This document shows, in pieces, positions 36,689 through 49,620 of a stretch of 64,000 bases of DNA. Below the pieces are notes generated by a model. That model searched no databases. It saw nothing but the letters and a program-made list of their open reading frames with translations, and was not told the origin of the DNA. The stretch is from positions 12,950,501-13,014,500 of the forward strand of contig JANCRA010000010.1 in NCBI GenBank assembly GCA_024362935.1, in the 5' to 3' direction. The translations under genes were made by a program, and so were the position numbers. Position 1 is the first letter of the stretch; each line of letters starts with the position of its first letter. The DNA comes from Setophaga petechia. Its lineage: Eukaryota > Chordata > Aves > Passeriformes > Parulidae.

Positions 36689-39600
36689 GTGAGCCCCTTT
36701 TACTCCTTAGTCTTATCTCTGGGGCTGACTGTCGAAATATCTCCCCCTGTCTTTAGCTGGTTCCAGGTTGAGAAAGGAGTTTCTGACAGGCATAGCTCTG
36801 CTATTTATCTAGGCTGGTCTGAGTATTTTCCCAAAGAATTTGTGAAATACTCTCTGAATGATCAAAGGCACAAGCATGTGACTCCAGGTCACTGGAGAGC
36901 ATGCTATTTAAAAAGCACTAAAAAAAGCAAATCTGAAAGACTATCTGGCACTAGAAAGCACTTAATTTAGAGAAGTGTCCATGTCATGAGTGAATGTCTT
37001 GTCATAAGGCAATATTGCAGCATTCCTCAGGGCTAGCGCAGGTCCCACTTTTGTGCGTGACACATGGATAGTGCCACACTGAATGTAAATGTGCTCATAT
37101 ACAGTTCAAATACCCTTGGCCTGCAGTCTTTTTTCTTTTCTTCCTCCCATCTGTTTGACCCCTGCATCACTGGGCTGTCTGGTTGATTCATATAGTCTTG
37201 TGCACTATCAGTTTCAGCTTGATCTTGTTTTGGCATCTGTGCCTTTCAGCATCTTCGAAGAAAGCCATTGTAATTCCATGAGCCTCCACGTCTGTAGAAT
37301 CATTGCCATTTCTCAGATGCAGATAAAATGCTTCTATCTTTGGGACTGAAGATTTGGTGTCTCAGATGAAATTGTTTTATCATCATATAATAGAGTTAAG
37401 CTTCTTACTTTGAGAATTGTGTCAGTAAGGCTTACTGCTCTCATGGCAATACCTACTTGCACTTATTTTCCATGTCTCTGTTTCCTGCTGGGTTGGTTTA
37501 GGGAATAATAATCTAATGAAGGGCAAGAAGAAACAAACTGTGGTGAATTATTGCCTTTGCTCTTTCTTTATTTCAAAGAGCTCATCTCCTTTCAAGGACT
37601 ATGTGGATTTTTCAGTTTCACAAACAAGACCTTGTCTAGATCCTTTTCTTTGACAGGTACAGGATCACACAGGAATCCCTATGAACTTTCTGACACTCGT
37701 TCTCACTCAGAATTACAGATTTTTAGTGAATTCCCTTGCTGCTTTGTAGGATATTTCACCAACTGTTTTTTCCCCTCTACAGTTTATATAGTTAATGGGC
37801 ACACATTCAGAACTGATAAATGAGTAAAGTGAGCAAACATGATTATCTTTCCTGTAATAAATTGAGCAGAGTGAGTCCCTTAGCATCATTTAGTGTACAG
37901 CCCTTGGCACTGGGAGCCTTACCAAGATGTGCCAGCTCAGCTGTCCTCATTCAGCTCCCTGGGAAGGCACTAAGAGTGGCCAGCAGAGTTCACCTTAGAG
38001 TTCTCTTCATGTCTTACTCTGTAGCTGTTATGTGATTTGCAAGCAAAGTTTCTTTTTCTTCAAAAGCACTTTCATCTTTTAAAAACCTTCCCAAGAAACA
38101 TCCCCTTCCCTAAATTATTCATGTTTAGGATAGGCCTTCTGGTGCCCTGAGGTCTAAAATACATATATTGATGGCATCTGCTGGAGTCTTGTCTGTGTTG
38201 GCAGTGGTAGGAGAGACTTGTGGACCTTTAGTGACATGAAACGCTGTGGTTGTATGTGTCTTTCAAAGGCAGGATGGAGATGCAGCTGAACTCCACTCCT
38301 TTACCCTTTGACATCCACTTTTTCTGAAAAATATTTTCCAGTGTCCTATTTCAATGCATCAATAAAGCATATGGCCTTTGTACTAAAAAAAACAAACCTG
38401 AAAGTATCTTTGACAAGCTGAAACCCATGACCTTCCAACATTTCCATGTGCTATTTGGTTCCTTTGGATCAGCAAGAATAGCCCAAATATTAATATTAGC
38501 TGAATTGCCTTGTAATCCCAAAGAAAAGAATTTTTCCCAGCGGGGGGAGGCTCTCTCTTAAAAGAGCCCATTGTATTTTCTTGGATGTTTCACAAAGCTG
38601 CACCTGTACATGAGAGCTTCATCCAGATATCAAATATGCACTTCAAAGTGTGCTTCCATACACCCCTGAAATGAGAACTCCTGTGCATTTGATAAATCAA
38701 ATGAGAGTCTGATCTGATTATACAAATATTTTGTAGCTACAATGGCTGTGCTCTAATTAGTTTTTCAGCCTTGAACCTTTGATAGTGGCCCTTTTCTTCA
38801 AAAGGACGTTTTATCTCCTATATTGGTCAAAATATTTTTAGTAGTCAACCTGTTTACTAAATTCCATCTAGTCCATGCATATTACCAATGCTTCTCTAAT
38901 GTGCATTAACAAGATGAATAAGATTATTCTAATTTTGGAATCTCTTTTGCATTTAACAGTACAGATTTTCCTTTATGTAGAACACTATTCATGAAGACAC
39001 ATTTTCTGAGCAAAAGGTTGGATTAGTTATTGCAGATCTTAGATCAGTCCAGTGCTCTGTCCTCTCTGGCAAAATTTTTAATTCCCTCCTAGATGAAACA
39101 AATCCAAATACATAAATTTAAAATGAAGAAAAAAGCAAAATCCAACCACAACCAGACAACTGCCCTCAAACCTTGAAAGTTCTGTCCATCTGAATCCCCC
39201 TGGCTGGAACTGGAGATGTCACAGGCAGAGATATTTCAAGTATTCTCAACTCAGTAGCAATAACCACACCAGCTTCAAGTCCACCACTTTGGCATCCCCA
39301 GCAGTTTTCTATTTCATAATGGCACAACTGAAGGCAGAAGGCCAACCTGACCTCTGTGCACTCTTGTAAGCACAGAGTGCCAACAAAACCCTGGACAAAA
39401 GTGAAATCCATTTGCAGTTCAGCAGAGATCTGCAACCCTTCTGCAAGTGCAGTACAGGGACAAACAAGTGATGGTCTCATGCACATCATTACAGGAATTT
39501 CTCCATGCTGATGGGCTCTGATGCTCACCAGGTTTCATTCTAACAAAGTATTTTCCTCACCTGCTGGCCTGCACTGCCAGGCCATGGGGTTTGCCCTCAT

Positions 39601-41007
39601 ACTTGAGGGAAAGAGAAGCCCTGATGTTGTCTTCAGTGGTTGCCTTTCATGCTGAAACATTTTCAGCCTAATCTCTTTTATTGGCAGCATCCAAAGTCAG
39701 ATGCTTAAACCTCATATGGAGACTGAATAATTAGAAAAAGGGATTGCATCCAACTGCCTCATGTACTCACATGTGCCTGAGTGGTGAAAGTCACAAATGT
39801 CTTTCTTCTCTCTCGCTCCTTGACTGATCTTGAATACCTTTATCCCTCTCAAGTGCAGGGTTGGTGTTGTGTCCTTTCATACACCTTAATAACTGGTTTC
39901 CCTTAGTTAATACTCAGTATCACCTGGTTTCCCTTTGACTCGAGGTTTATATTTTATGTTTTCCCAAGGCAGGTATGAAGGCTGGCTGCGCCCAGGTGCT
40001 GCTGCTACTGCTGAGCTTCCACTTTACATTCCCCAAATTCCAGCCTGGTGTGTCTAGGCAGATATCTGTTGGCTGCTTAAACTGAAAAACAGTAACACTG
40101 AAATACATTGAGGATAAAGAGAAAGTCAAAGAGCTGCTTTAGGCTTAGAGTACCAGCTGAGAGAGATTTTGTGGGCAGGAAAGCTAAAGGAATTGGTCTT
40201 TAATGCAGGAGCAGAACCACCTCACAGAGACATGTAGGCTGAATGAGGATATGATGTGAAAACAGAAGAAACAGGTAGTTGAAAAATGGCCAATTGTTTT
40301 AATTCCAGGGAAATTCCAAAGCAGGACTTGCTGTAGCACATCCAAACTGCAAATGTTCTGACAGTTTTAGCATTTTTAGTGGTGTTTTCAAGATGTCTTC
40401 AAACCACTGTTGCTTTTCCCCCTCCCTCTGCCCTTTTATCAACAAGCAAAGATGACAAAGCAGAGGGGGAAATCAGAATATTACAATGTTCACTACCCAC
40501 AGTCTCAGTGACCATACAGAGAAAGACAACCTGATGTGCAGAGCCCCAGCTGTGAGAGTTCAGCTGCTGCATGCGTGTGTGCAGCAGAGAGGGTGCAGAG
40601 CGTGGGGGCTGAAATCGTGTCACTGCATAAGGAGTGCTTTGGGCACAGTAATTGTTATATCTGAGGGATCGTGACATGCAAGCAGGGAAAACAATGATGT
40701 TTTCAGGCTCTGCAGAGAAGCAAAATCCTTGCTTCTTCCAAGCACGGCTGAACTTTGCAACCAAGAGCTTAAATCCATAGCAGGTCAGTTGGGGTATAAT
40801 TGCCTCTAACCAGAACAGTCAAAAGTTGGAGTTTGCTATCAACTGCCTGAATGACACCCAGAAATTCTTTCCAAACTTACAAACAAGCAAAGAGACAAGT
40901 TTGAACCTGAACCCCAGGGTAATCACGCCCCTCAGGAGCACAAACAAACATGGCACCAGCTAGAAAATCATTCTTGAGGCGTCACTTTTGACTGATGCAG
41001 ATGAGAA

Positions 41008-41105
41008 GTTTCCAAAGGTGGGGTCGCGACCCTGGGGAGCGCTGATGGAAGGGAGGTCATGAGCCCGGAAATGAGGCTGGGAGCAGACAGGCTTGGGAAC
41101 TGCTG
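41008..41105 (-). mobile_element. Probable decayed hAT-type DNA transposon fragment
   Basis: On the minus strand the segment starts CAGCAGTTCCCAAG, one base from the CAGNGGTTCCCAA terminal repeat of many vertebrate hAT (Charlie-like) elements. It continues with a GGCTCATGACCTCCC block and then CAGGGTCGCGACCCC followed by CACCTTTGGAAA. Clusters of TCGCGACCCC and CTTTGGGAA words are characteristic of the non-autonomous members. The plus strand holds a 12-bp perfect palindrome at 41,021-41,032. No transposase frame remains. Recognition is by motif memory, not alignment. Confidence 0.3.
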
Positions 41106-42317
41106 ATTTGGCAGATGCATGGTCACGTCAAAGGGGTCCCCTTGGAATACCCTTTTCCCCCTCTCCTGCCTCAGAAGCAGAAAGCAGTGAAGTTTAAAGC
41201 TGAGGAGACTGGCTGTTTATAGCACACTGCTGTGTTTTTACAAGTATCCCTGGAAATGAGCCCAAGATGACCGGGGAGATGGGAGCAAGGAAAGCTCTTG
41301 AGGGAAGGATGTGGGACAAGGAGAAGGGGACGAGAGGCAGGTCTCTGGGAAACAGGATCTGCCAAGCAAAACCAAAATTTATTCATTTAAATGGGAAGAG
41401 AACAGAGGCTTTTTAAGGTTGTAGTGAAGTTCTAAAGTCTAACTTGGCAGGTTAAATTCTTCTCCCTTGAGAAGTCTGAGGGATGATCTTGCGCTCCTTC
41501 CCTGTGAGAAGCCCCTGGTGCTGAACTGGATACCTTGGCGTGGAAGTTAACAGAAGGTGGGATTAATGTGTGGCCAGAGTAAGGTCTGTACAGCTAATAT
41601 ATACACAGAATAAGATAATTACCTCTCAGCGAGTCTCCAAATGACCTCATTTACTGTCCTTGTGTTTCAAAATCTACCAAAGCTAGGCCTTGCATTTATG
41701 TTTGATGAGAGTAGCACACTGTTATTGGGAACTGGGTGGTTTGCTTTATAATGCTCATATAATGGAATAAAGTGGAACAGACCAGCAAATTAATGTAGCA
41801 TACATTACTAATTTTGTATCATGTCATTATTAAGAAAAGCATTTTAAGTTTTAGTAATGTCATCTTTTGTAATACCAAACTGGCTTCAATACAAGAGGAG
41901 CATCAGCGCCATGAAATGGATACTTTGGACAGTCCCAGGGCATGGAGGAGACAAGTAATTTTTGGCAATTAGGAGGGAGTATAGCAACAGCACAGGTTCA
42001 AGTCAGGGGTGGGAAATGGGCCTGGAGGGGATAAACCAACAGAGGCCATCACTGAAAAGCAAACATTAGGTGTGTGTGGTGCAATAGTGAGCTGTGGCTA
42101 CGTGCTGGGTACAACGCAGACGTAAAGTCAACACCACAGTGTGCTATTTATTTAATAGTGCTGTGCTGAGAGGTGCTCACTGACAGCAAGGTTTTTGTAA
42201 CCCTGCAGCTACAGCATTTCCTGGGTGCTGAGATGGTAGGGACAAGTCCTACTCAGGGCTGAGCAAGGTTCTGTGAGCCACAGGGCAAGGCAGAGCCAAG
42301 TTTCCTGTCTATCCCAG
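41106..42317. other. No gene recognised; G-rich tract near the right end
   Basis: Mixed-composition DNA without a supportable gene. One quadruplex-capable tract is listed separately. Confidence 0.55.
42006..42030 (+). other. G-quadruplex-capable tract
   Basis: GGGG, GGG, GGG, GGGG with loops of 1, 4 and 6 nt, about 290 bp upstream of a pair of exon candidates. Confidence 0.6.
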
Positions 42318-42359
42318 TTGCTACTACAGAGACTGAAATAAATGCTGGAGAGAGAAGAG
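42318..42359 (+). other. Exon candidate A, 42 nt, near-consensus splice sites
   Basis: A TTTCCTGTCTATCCCAG acceptor precedes 42 nt ending at GAG|GTGAGT, a full donor consensus. One frame is open (ATTETEINAGERR), starting and ending in the same phase; one other frame closes at TAA. It is followed after 116 nt by candidate B, so the two could belong to one spliced transcript. Confidence 0.18.
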
Positions 42360-42475
42360 GTGAGTGAGACCCTGAGAACAACGAGAGGTAGGACCTTCTT
42401 GAGCTTTAAACCCACTGGCAGGGCAGACCTAGAGATTTCTACACAGGGAAACTCTCTGCCTCTGCTTGTTTCTAG

Positions 42476-42525
42476 CAAGTTTAAGACTTTGTAGACATTT
42501 TCATGATTAAAGGAATTAATGTCAA
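42476..42525 (+). other. Exon candidate B, 50 nt, probably non-coding
   Basis: A strong acceptor (CTCTGCCTCTGCTTGTTTCTAG) precedes 50 nt ending at TCAA|GTAAGT. All three frames contain a stop. Joined to candidate A in its open frame, it would add eleven codons and then TAA, 17 nt before the donor. Best read as part of a non-coding or untranslated spliced RNA, if it is real. Confidence 0.18.
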
Positions 42526-43837
42526 GTAAGTACAACTTCAAATAGCAGCTAATTGGTCAAGCAAGTGATGCCTAATCTTATGTTGTCTGCTGAGGGCCTT
42601 GGGAACTTTTTCCTTGAAGGCACATTTAGCAGGATGGTCCAGACTGAATTTGTAAGTGAGATTCAGTTAAGGCTTTTACATGCAGATTTCCTAAGTACCA
42701 GCCATAGAGCTGTGCTTCAGGTGTGGCCAGATTAGTGTGGAAGCAGTCCATGTATCCAGTTCTGGTGAACCATCATGGTCCAGTGTCCACAAGTTTCTTT
42801 TCAGGATTTAAACCAAACCTTTGATTTGTTTGAGAAATCCAAAGTTTTATTTTCATAATTACCTTTAGTTTTGGATTGCCCTTAGGGCTATCTGGAATCT
42901 ACTAAAACATGCTGAACTCTAAATCAAAGGTTTCTGTATTTCATGTCAAATGCACAGAAATCAAGTGTGAGGTTTCTTCTCCAATCATGTGGAAGTTAAT
43001 TTTAATTTCCAAAGCATACTGTATTTTCTTTTAAGAAACTGATGAGTTCTGTTTAATGCTGAGGTCAGAATATATAATTTCAGACTGGCTGTTTTTTCAC
43101 ATCAAAGCATGTGACTTCAGTTTCCAAAACATTTTTCCCCAAATATCTTTTTCCAGTCTGGAAAATAACCCATGGGAAAATACTACAAATCTCATTAGGA
43201 TGCTTGAAATTGTCATGGTTTTCACATGTGACTGGTGACCATGCAAAGTAAAGAAAGGCTCTAATGTTACGGGATCTTTATGGTCAGTTTGTGTCATGAT
43301 TTAAGAGTTTGGTGCCTTTAGTGCAGTAATAATCTAGTTCTGTGGCTGACCCAGGACTCATCCATCTCTTCAGGTACACCCAATCTCCAGTGTGCCTCAG
43401 TCAGAAGGTTTGTTCAAGGTTTATCCTTTGATACTACCTGAAAACATTTTAAGGTATATGGCATCCTCCTTGCAAGGAAATTTTTCAGGGGACTGTCAGG
43501 AACTTTTGATTCTCACATGCAGTCTGGCTATTCCCATTCTTAGTTCTTCCTGTTATTGCTGGTCACAGAGCTCATCTCTCTAATGGCAGCCTTAAAATAA
43601 ACTTTTATCAGGTTCATAACTCAATTGTTGATACATAATGTGAGGGCTCATCTCTGTCCTCCTTCTGGAGCTCCTAAATACCAAAGGGAATTCTTCCTGA
43701 ATAAAGAAAACCAAAAAAAACCAACAAAATAAAACTTAATGGGTCTCAGCCTGTTAGACATCTAAGCCTTCAGAATAAATCCTTTACCCAAAATATAACT
43801 CTTCCAAATGAAATCCAGGCATGATAAAAATGTTAGA

Positions 43838-43902
43838 TTAAAAAACAAACAAAAACAAAACAAAAACTAACAAAACCCCCATGAAAACAAATAAACAAAT
43901 AA
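43838..43902. repeat. A/C-rich low-complexity tract
   Basis: Repeated CAAAA and CAAAC words with a short CCCCC interruption; a similar, shorter tract lies at about 43,707-43,737. Confidence 0.8.
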
Positions 43903-46867
43903 TGGGCTTTTCTTGCTGGAGGCTGTTACAGGGCAGAGCTCTAGAAATAGATCTATTCACTTAATGAAGGGCCTTTGGATTATAAGTTTTCTGTTTGTAA
44001 ACAGGAGATTCTCTTAGTATTTCTTATTAACAGGGTTTCTCCTAAGGAGCTGTGGCCTTTAATCTCATTATGTATGGATCTGTGTATGTGAATGTGACAT
44101 ATGAATTTGTTACCAAGATACTATTTGAAGCAAACATCCTAGGGCCTTCCAAGTTGGCACGTTGATGCTGATTTCTGAGTCATCCAAGCCTTAAATATTA
44201 TTTTGTATTTTTGCAACATTTTGGACTGTAGAGGGAACATCAGCCATCTTACCTGACTGATGCTATCTGATGGTTTCCATTATTTTCTTAATGTATGTCC
44301 TAGAGACAGCCACACACATCAGCCTGGATACAAATGGCACTGAGTTGAACAGGATTCAGTTTATCACAAAGGTGGATCAGCTCAGTTAACTATGGCAACT
44401 TATCCATAGCAGGATAAGGACCTGACATCAAGCTTGATGGAATTTGCTTCATCTCATGTGTTGCATTCCTCACCTTCCTTCTTCCCTGGATAGTGCCATC
44501 TCTTCTTGGTTTATGCACACACTGCTGCTGAGAGCTTTTCCTGCTGTGCTGCTTCACTGCTGGGGCTGGGCATGGGCAGCTCAGAGACCAATTCTGAAAT
44601 GGGCTGGGGGGCTCCAGCCTGTGCCACAGTGTCTGGGCTCCTGTTAGTCCCCTGGTCCTAATTTATATAGTAGTGACTACTAATTAACAACCTGTTAGCT
44701 TGTTCTGAGAGTTATTCTGGAGTGTGGCCTTCCGTAATAGGGGATTGATAAATGGCAGGGGATTCACTTCCAGTCCTGCACTCATTCCAGGAATCCTATA
44801 ACAGTGCACAATATCTCTTGGTGCTGCATAGTATCTATTTCTGAATTCTAGCTGCAGCTGAGGCTTTCTTTTTTTGTCCTGCTGGAGTTGCTGAGATTGT
44901 TTCATTTGTCAGGGGAGTATGTTCAAAGAAGAAATACTAAAATATGTTGAATAAAAATATATTTAAAGTATTTCTACCCTATCTGAAATATGATTTCTCA
45001 AGATCTTGCAGAGTGTCTGTAGCTTAGCCAGCTGCAATATTAATGGCACTTCATGAAAAAGTGCCAGAACCCTATAACTTTCATATAATTAATGAATTGT
45101 AGATACCACTCTCAGCATGAATAATTAGCAGGATTTATACTGTGTTCTCTTCACGAAGAATGAGTCACTTCTCCCACACTCAAAGCATGCAGAAATTCTC
45201 AGGGAAAATGCAACTGAGTACATTTAATTATTATCATTTCATTTAGCTATTTTTTGGGTTTGATGACAATGTGACAATGTTATCATAAATGAAATCTAGG
45301 GCATTTCATACCTTCATGCTAGGAAGCTCTCCTTGTAAAGGGAGGACATGGCAGTTATAAGTTAGTATAAGAAAAAAAATTATTTCCATGGACATTAACT
45401 TTTTGTAGAGCAAAAGTTTATTGAGCAGTACCTCACTTTCATTTTCCAGCAGTCCAAAAGTGAAACTCCTAAACACATTTACAAGCAGAGGAGCTGACCT
45501 TCAGGAACTCACATGATTTCCAGCAACACCCCATATATAGAACTGAGATAATGAAAGCAATGAAAAAAAGCTTGTAATTACAAGTCTCCTGAAGCTGGCA
45601 GGTGTTATCTCTGTGTAGCCATGCTCCCATATGTGTGGCATAAGGTTCTCTTCCCTTGTGTTCCAAGAATTTATATCAGTGAATAGTTCAGGGAAGTCAC
45701 AGCCCTGATTTTTAGGTGTGGTGGATGATGCTGTGGGGACTTTGGAAACTCACAATGACTGTATCTAATTGAACAAAATGTACAACCCCTCTTGTAGCTA
45801 ACTTTTAATATCAAAGTAAATAAGTAACCTGGGGTAAATAATAGTGTAACAAAGGTAACAAATTTACCAGGATCAAAAAAGCAGACTCTAGGAAAGGAAG
45901 GGTCTGCATGGGCTGAGGTCCTTGTTCAGCTGCATTGAAATAGGTCAATTCCTCCAGCCTAAGGTGCTCCTGCTGCCTCATCTTAACTTGTCCTTGGTGA
46001 CTCTGAGGCAGGTTCTGTGTCCTGAGCTCTGTGTGCCCTTTCTCTCTGGGTATCTATGAAAGCACTATGGAGGAGTTTGTGCAGCTCAGTTAGATTTATC
46101 TCTTTTGCTGTCTTACTAGCATGGTTAAAGGAGAGTTTGGAAACTATGAATAGAATCATTATTTCAAATATGGTCCAAAAGTTTGTATTTTCACAACTGT
46201 GTCTTTTCAGAGAAGAGAACTGAGCTAAGTCAGAATAAAAGCAATTGTGGGATTTTTGGGAGGGAGTAGATGGCACAGGGAAAGCACAGTGTTGCAAGTG
46301 GGTAGATCCAGCCTGTGGGTACCATATGTTTTGAAATCCTTGTGGTCTGGATAGCAACCAGCTAGATTTTTCAGCCTGAGGCTTCCCCACCCCACTGAGG
46401 AAGATTTCCTGCCGCTGTGGAGCCCAAAAAGTGCCTGAGCACCCTGAAGTCCCTCTGGCACTTACCAACATAAATACACTTAAAGAACCTTTGCAGCAGA
46501 GTGTTTGCAAAGAGAACTGGAGATCACTGCTGTCTATACCCTGCTTTTCTGCAGGCTGCTGCCTTGATACATTTCTCTATCATGAAATTTCACCAAAATC
46601 CATGTTTGAAGTGCAGATTTTCACCAGACAAATTGTGGGCTGATGAGCCTGGCCTGTGCAAAAGTGACAGCACTGACTGCTGGATGCAAAATGGGATCTG
46701 AAGTACAGGAGTCTGGAAGGCAGAAACTTTGTGTTACGTGGCCTTTCTGTTCTCATAATTAGGATATGATTATGGTTGAGCTCTTTCTTTCATAATACAC
46801 TCCTGTGATGACTCCCAAACATACACCTTCAGAGACAGTCTGCAGCCAGTTATGCAGATAATGAAGA

Positions 46868-46888
46868 GGGGCAGGGAGAGGGAGGGGG
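46868..46888 (+). other. G-quadruplex-capable tract
   Basis: GGGG, GGG, GGG, GGGGG with loops of 2, 3 and 1 nt: short loops, so among the more stable predictions here. Confidence 0.65.
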
Positions 46889-48059
46889 AAGATTGTCCCC
46901 AGCTAATGTGAAACATGTGCCAGTGAGACAGTAACTAGTCAGTGTCTCCATCTTTTAATATGCAGAAAGTGCATTTCCTTAGAGCCACAGACAACCTGGG
47001 GCTCCTGGAAGCTGTAAGCAGGTGAGAGTCTCTGTCCTGGCTGTGACACAGCCAAAGCTGTAGGGAAAAGATAGAATGGACCAATGCATGGCTCAGGTAA
47101 TCCATCTATGGATAATCAAACACTGTGTCTGACATAATTTGACTGTCCTCCTTGTTAAAGTTTCTATTGCCAGTCTAACATGATGAAATCCCTGCCACTT
47201 AGGTTGATATTTTTCCTTATCCTAATTAGTAACTGGACTTGGAGCACACCTTAAGATCAGCTGAGCTATATAATGTAATACATAGTATAGCTTTTTTACA
47301 TAAAATACAGGAAGTGGAAAGACTGTACAAAACTGCAGAGTGCATGGTAATACAGCTAAAAAGGCTTATATTCCTCTGATTAGAGACATTCTTCTGCTGT
47401 GGCATAATCTCACATTTTATCTTGTATCTCCTTTATTATTTCTGGAGAAAATATAGAGAGAAGGATAAATACCCTCTGGACACCCCTACATCTCCAGACT
47501 CATTATTGCCTCATGTCTTTTGTGGCAGGTAACTTTCTAATGAGTGTGGCTGCAGGAGTTTCACAGTCCTTGTTAAAATGATTTGTTGGCTTTAGGACAA
47601 ATTTGCAAGATGGAATCCCTTACCACTGAGAAGATGCAGACCCCTCAAGTGGCATTTAGCATTACCTTCAGGATCAGCCCCTTGCTGCTTCATCCAGCAC
47701 TGTTGATGCCAGTGGAAGTTTTACCCTGGATTTCAAACCTGGTTAGGCCTGAGGATTGTGGTCCTTCCATCCTTTGGGAAGTTAAGATGCTTATGACCTT
47801 CCACAGGGTCTGCAGGCACTGTGATGGAGGGTGGGCTTGGTGCCACACATAGTGGGAGCTTTGCCCTGAGGTGCTGACAGTCTCAAGTTTGGATGTGGAG
47901 CAATGAGAGGGAGTCACAAGCAAAAGTGGGGAATGGGCAGAGGGAAGGTCATGGCAGTGAGACCAAGGTTGCTGTGATCTGGCAGGTGAATATCCTGATG
48001 CTGCACTGATTAAATTGTGACTCACCAGCTGCAGGCTGGAAGGAAGAAGCAAGGCCTTA

Positions 48060-48101
48060 GAAGGATGTGGCTGTGGGGAGACCTGGAGAGCAAACATTAG
48101 G
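48060..48101 (+). repeat. 42-bp dispersed repeat, copy 1
   Basis: Exact 42-bp match to 51,206-51,247, in the same orientation. It includes a GTGGGGAGACCTGGAGAGCA-type core that vaguely recalls the GGGGAGACCT word of avian CR1 elements; flanks do not align well. Confidence 0.95.
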
Positions 48102-48654
48102 ACAGTTCATGCCCAGAGGACTAGAATAGCCTGTCTACTGCTTTAAATGTTGTAGGCATTTCAAACACACTGCGTAAATCACTGACAAGAATGCTCAAAA
48201 CAACAATGTTGCATCAGTTATCTTCCTGAGCATTTGACTGGATTGATTTTTATTTATTCTAGACAAAACAGGGTTATTAGTGATGCTTCATCTTTAGTCT
48301 GAATGTCTTTAATTTGGACATCCATTTAATTTGGAAGTTTTCCACGTGATGCCAGTGAGACTGTTGGATTGTAGTCATAACTTATAACCAAACATCTTTC
48401 TTGCTCCGTGTTGCTGACCACAGCTTTGGTTATGAAATGTGAAAGAATGTTAAAATCCAGTGTATTTTTCTCTGTGGATTTTGTTTATTTTTATTTTTAA
48501 TATTTCAATTGGACAATGAAAAGTCTCAGTGATGCCAACTGCAAGTCTTTAGGTATAAGTTTGCCTTTCAGCCGTTGTGTGGGAGTGATTATTTGCTTTC
48601 AAAAACTGACAGCTGTGGATTTTTAGTACCTTTTTCTTAATAATCCCTGGGAGA

Positions 48655-48687
48655 ATGGCTTTACATAAAAGGCTGCTGTATGAAAAG
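48655..48687 (+). other. Possible short initiating coding exon
   Basis: An ATG with A at -3 and G at +4 opens 11 codons (MALHKRLLYEK) that end at AAG|GTAAGA, a strong donor. The next strong acceptor (CTTCTTCAG at 48,747) leaves an intron of only 60 nt, shorter than vertebrate introns normally are, and the phase-0 join closes at once. A more distant partner would be needed. Confidence 0.12.
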
Positions 48688-49588
48688 GTAAGACCACGGC
48701 TAGGCTGGGATGAGGACATCTTTTTCATGTGTTGTTAACTTCTTCAGAGAGCAGCAGCAAGCTGAGCAAAGGTTGGAGGCAGCATGCTTCTTCTGTTTCC
48801 CTTGAATTCCCTTCATCAGTGCAGTGACTACACGAGTCCTGATGACACATTTCTGGGTCACATGTGCCAGAAAGATGGACTATATGGAGACACTTGGCAT
48901 GGAAACTATTCTAGCTGGAGACCAGTTACATACACAGGTTTCAGATGTGCTGTAAATGTGTATGTTCTTCACATGGACTTTATTAATAGCACAAGACTGA
49001 GACAGGGAGAGCCAGTTGCATTCCCCCATGCCCTTAGGTTGAAATGATGGAATAAATGAGAAAACTGGTATTTAAGTGCTAAGCAGGATACAGCAATAGG
49101 ACTATTGCATTTCCATTTGCACTGCAAGCAAAGAATTCATCATAAATGTGCTGGGCCTGCATGGTTTTCTATCACATTTATGAGGATGATTTATCTCCTG
49201 TAATCAAAGTCAGCCACATTAGTGGCTAAGAATATTTACTAAGCTATAGGGAAGAAATCAGTTTTAAATTCTACTGGTTTCTTTTCATTTGTGTCTCAAT
49301 TAAACACTCTACATTAAATTCCTGAAATTTCTCTGCTGCTACTTGTAACGGGTCAGAAATGTCAGGGTATCCTTGAAGTGGAGCACTCTTCTCCAAGGCA
49401 CTCTGCATAGCTTAATTAGCACATTTATTTCTTTCCCTATGCCTTCTCTAAGGGCTTTCGTTATGTCAGATGCTTCCAGTTATTAGAAATCAGAGCCAGA
49501 AGTCAACTGACGAGCTACTGATCACTCAAGCTAAATGTAATTTAATGCAACAGTTATCTAAGCAGCTTGCAAAGCCCCTCTGGGGACT

Positions 49589-49620
49589 GGATGTGCTGGG
49601 ATGCCCCAGGATGCACATCC
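49589..49620. other. Imperfect hairpin, 8 + 4 bp stem
   Basis: GGATGTGC (49,589-49,596) pairs with GCACATCC (49,613-49,620). Inside, TGGG pairs with CCCA around an ATGC loop, leaving a 4-nt bulge on the 3' side. Too short and bulged for a typical miRNA precursor. Confidence 0.6.

Larger units (their letters stand above)
33780..41007. other. No gene recognised; contains one tandem duplication and scattered motifs
   Basis: The 157-codon frame at 35,986-36,459 (+) overlaps minus-strand frames in GC-richer DNA and shows no domain. The 120-codon frame at 39,166-39,528 (-) is Cys- and Leu-containing with no recognised family. A 12-bp AATATTAATATT palindrome lies at 38,486-38,497. Confidence 0.55.
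42526..48654. other. No gene recognised; AT-rich DNA
   Basis: The 175-codon frame at 45,983-46,510 (-) has no recognised domain and overlaps shorter frames on both strands. Around 47,690-48,097 a 135-codon minus frame lies in GC-richer DNA and looks like chance. An imperfect tandem GACAATGT word occurs near 45,260. Confidence 0.55.

Noticed and set aside
45983..46510. 175-codon minus-strand frame
   Set aside because: No recognisable family, no splice support, overlapping frames on both strands.
48748..49047. Short frames after the CTTCTTCAG acceptor, and the 87-codon frame at 48,784
   Set aside because: A small Gln/Glu-rich frame ends after about 18 codons. The 87-codon frame has no family match, and the preceding intron would be only 60 nt.
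49589..49620. miRNA precursor
   Set aside because: The stem is only 8 + 4 bp with a 4-nt bulge; a miRNA hairpin needs a much longer near-continuous stem.
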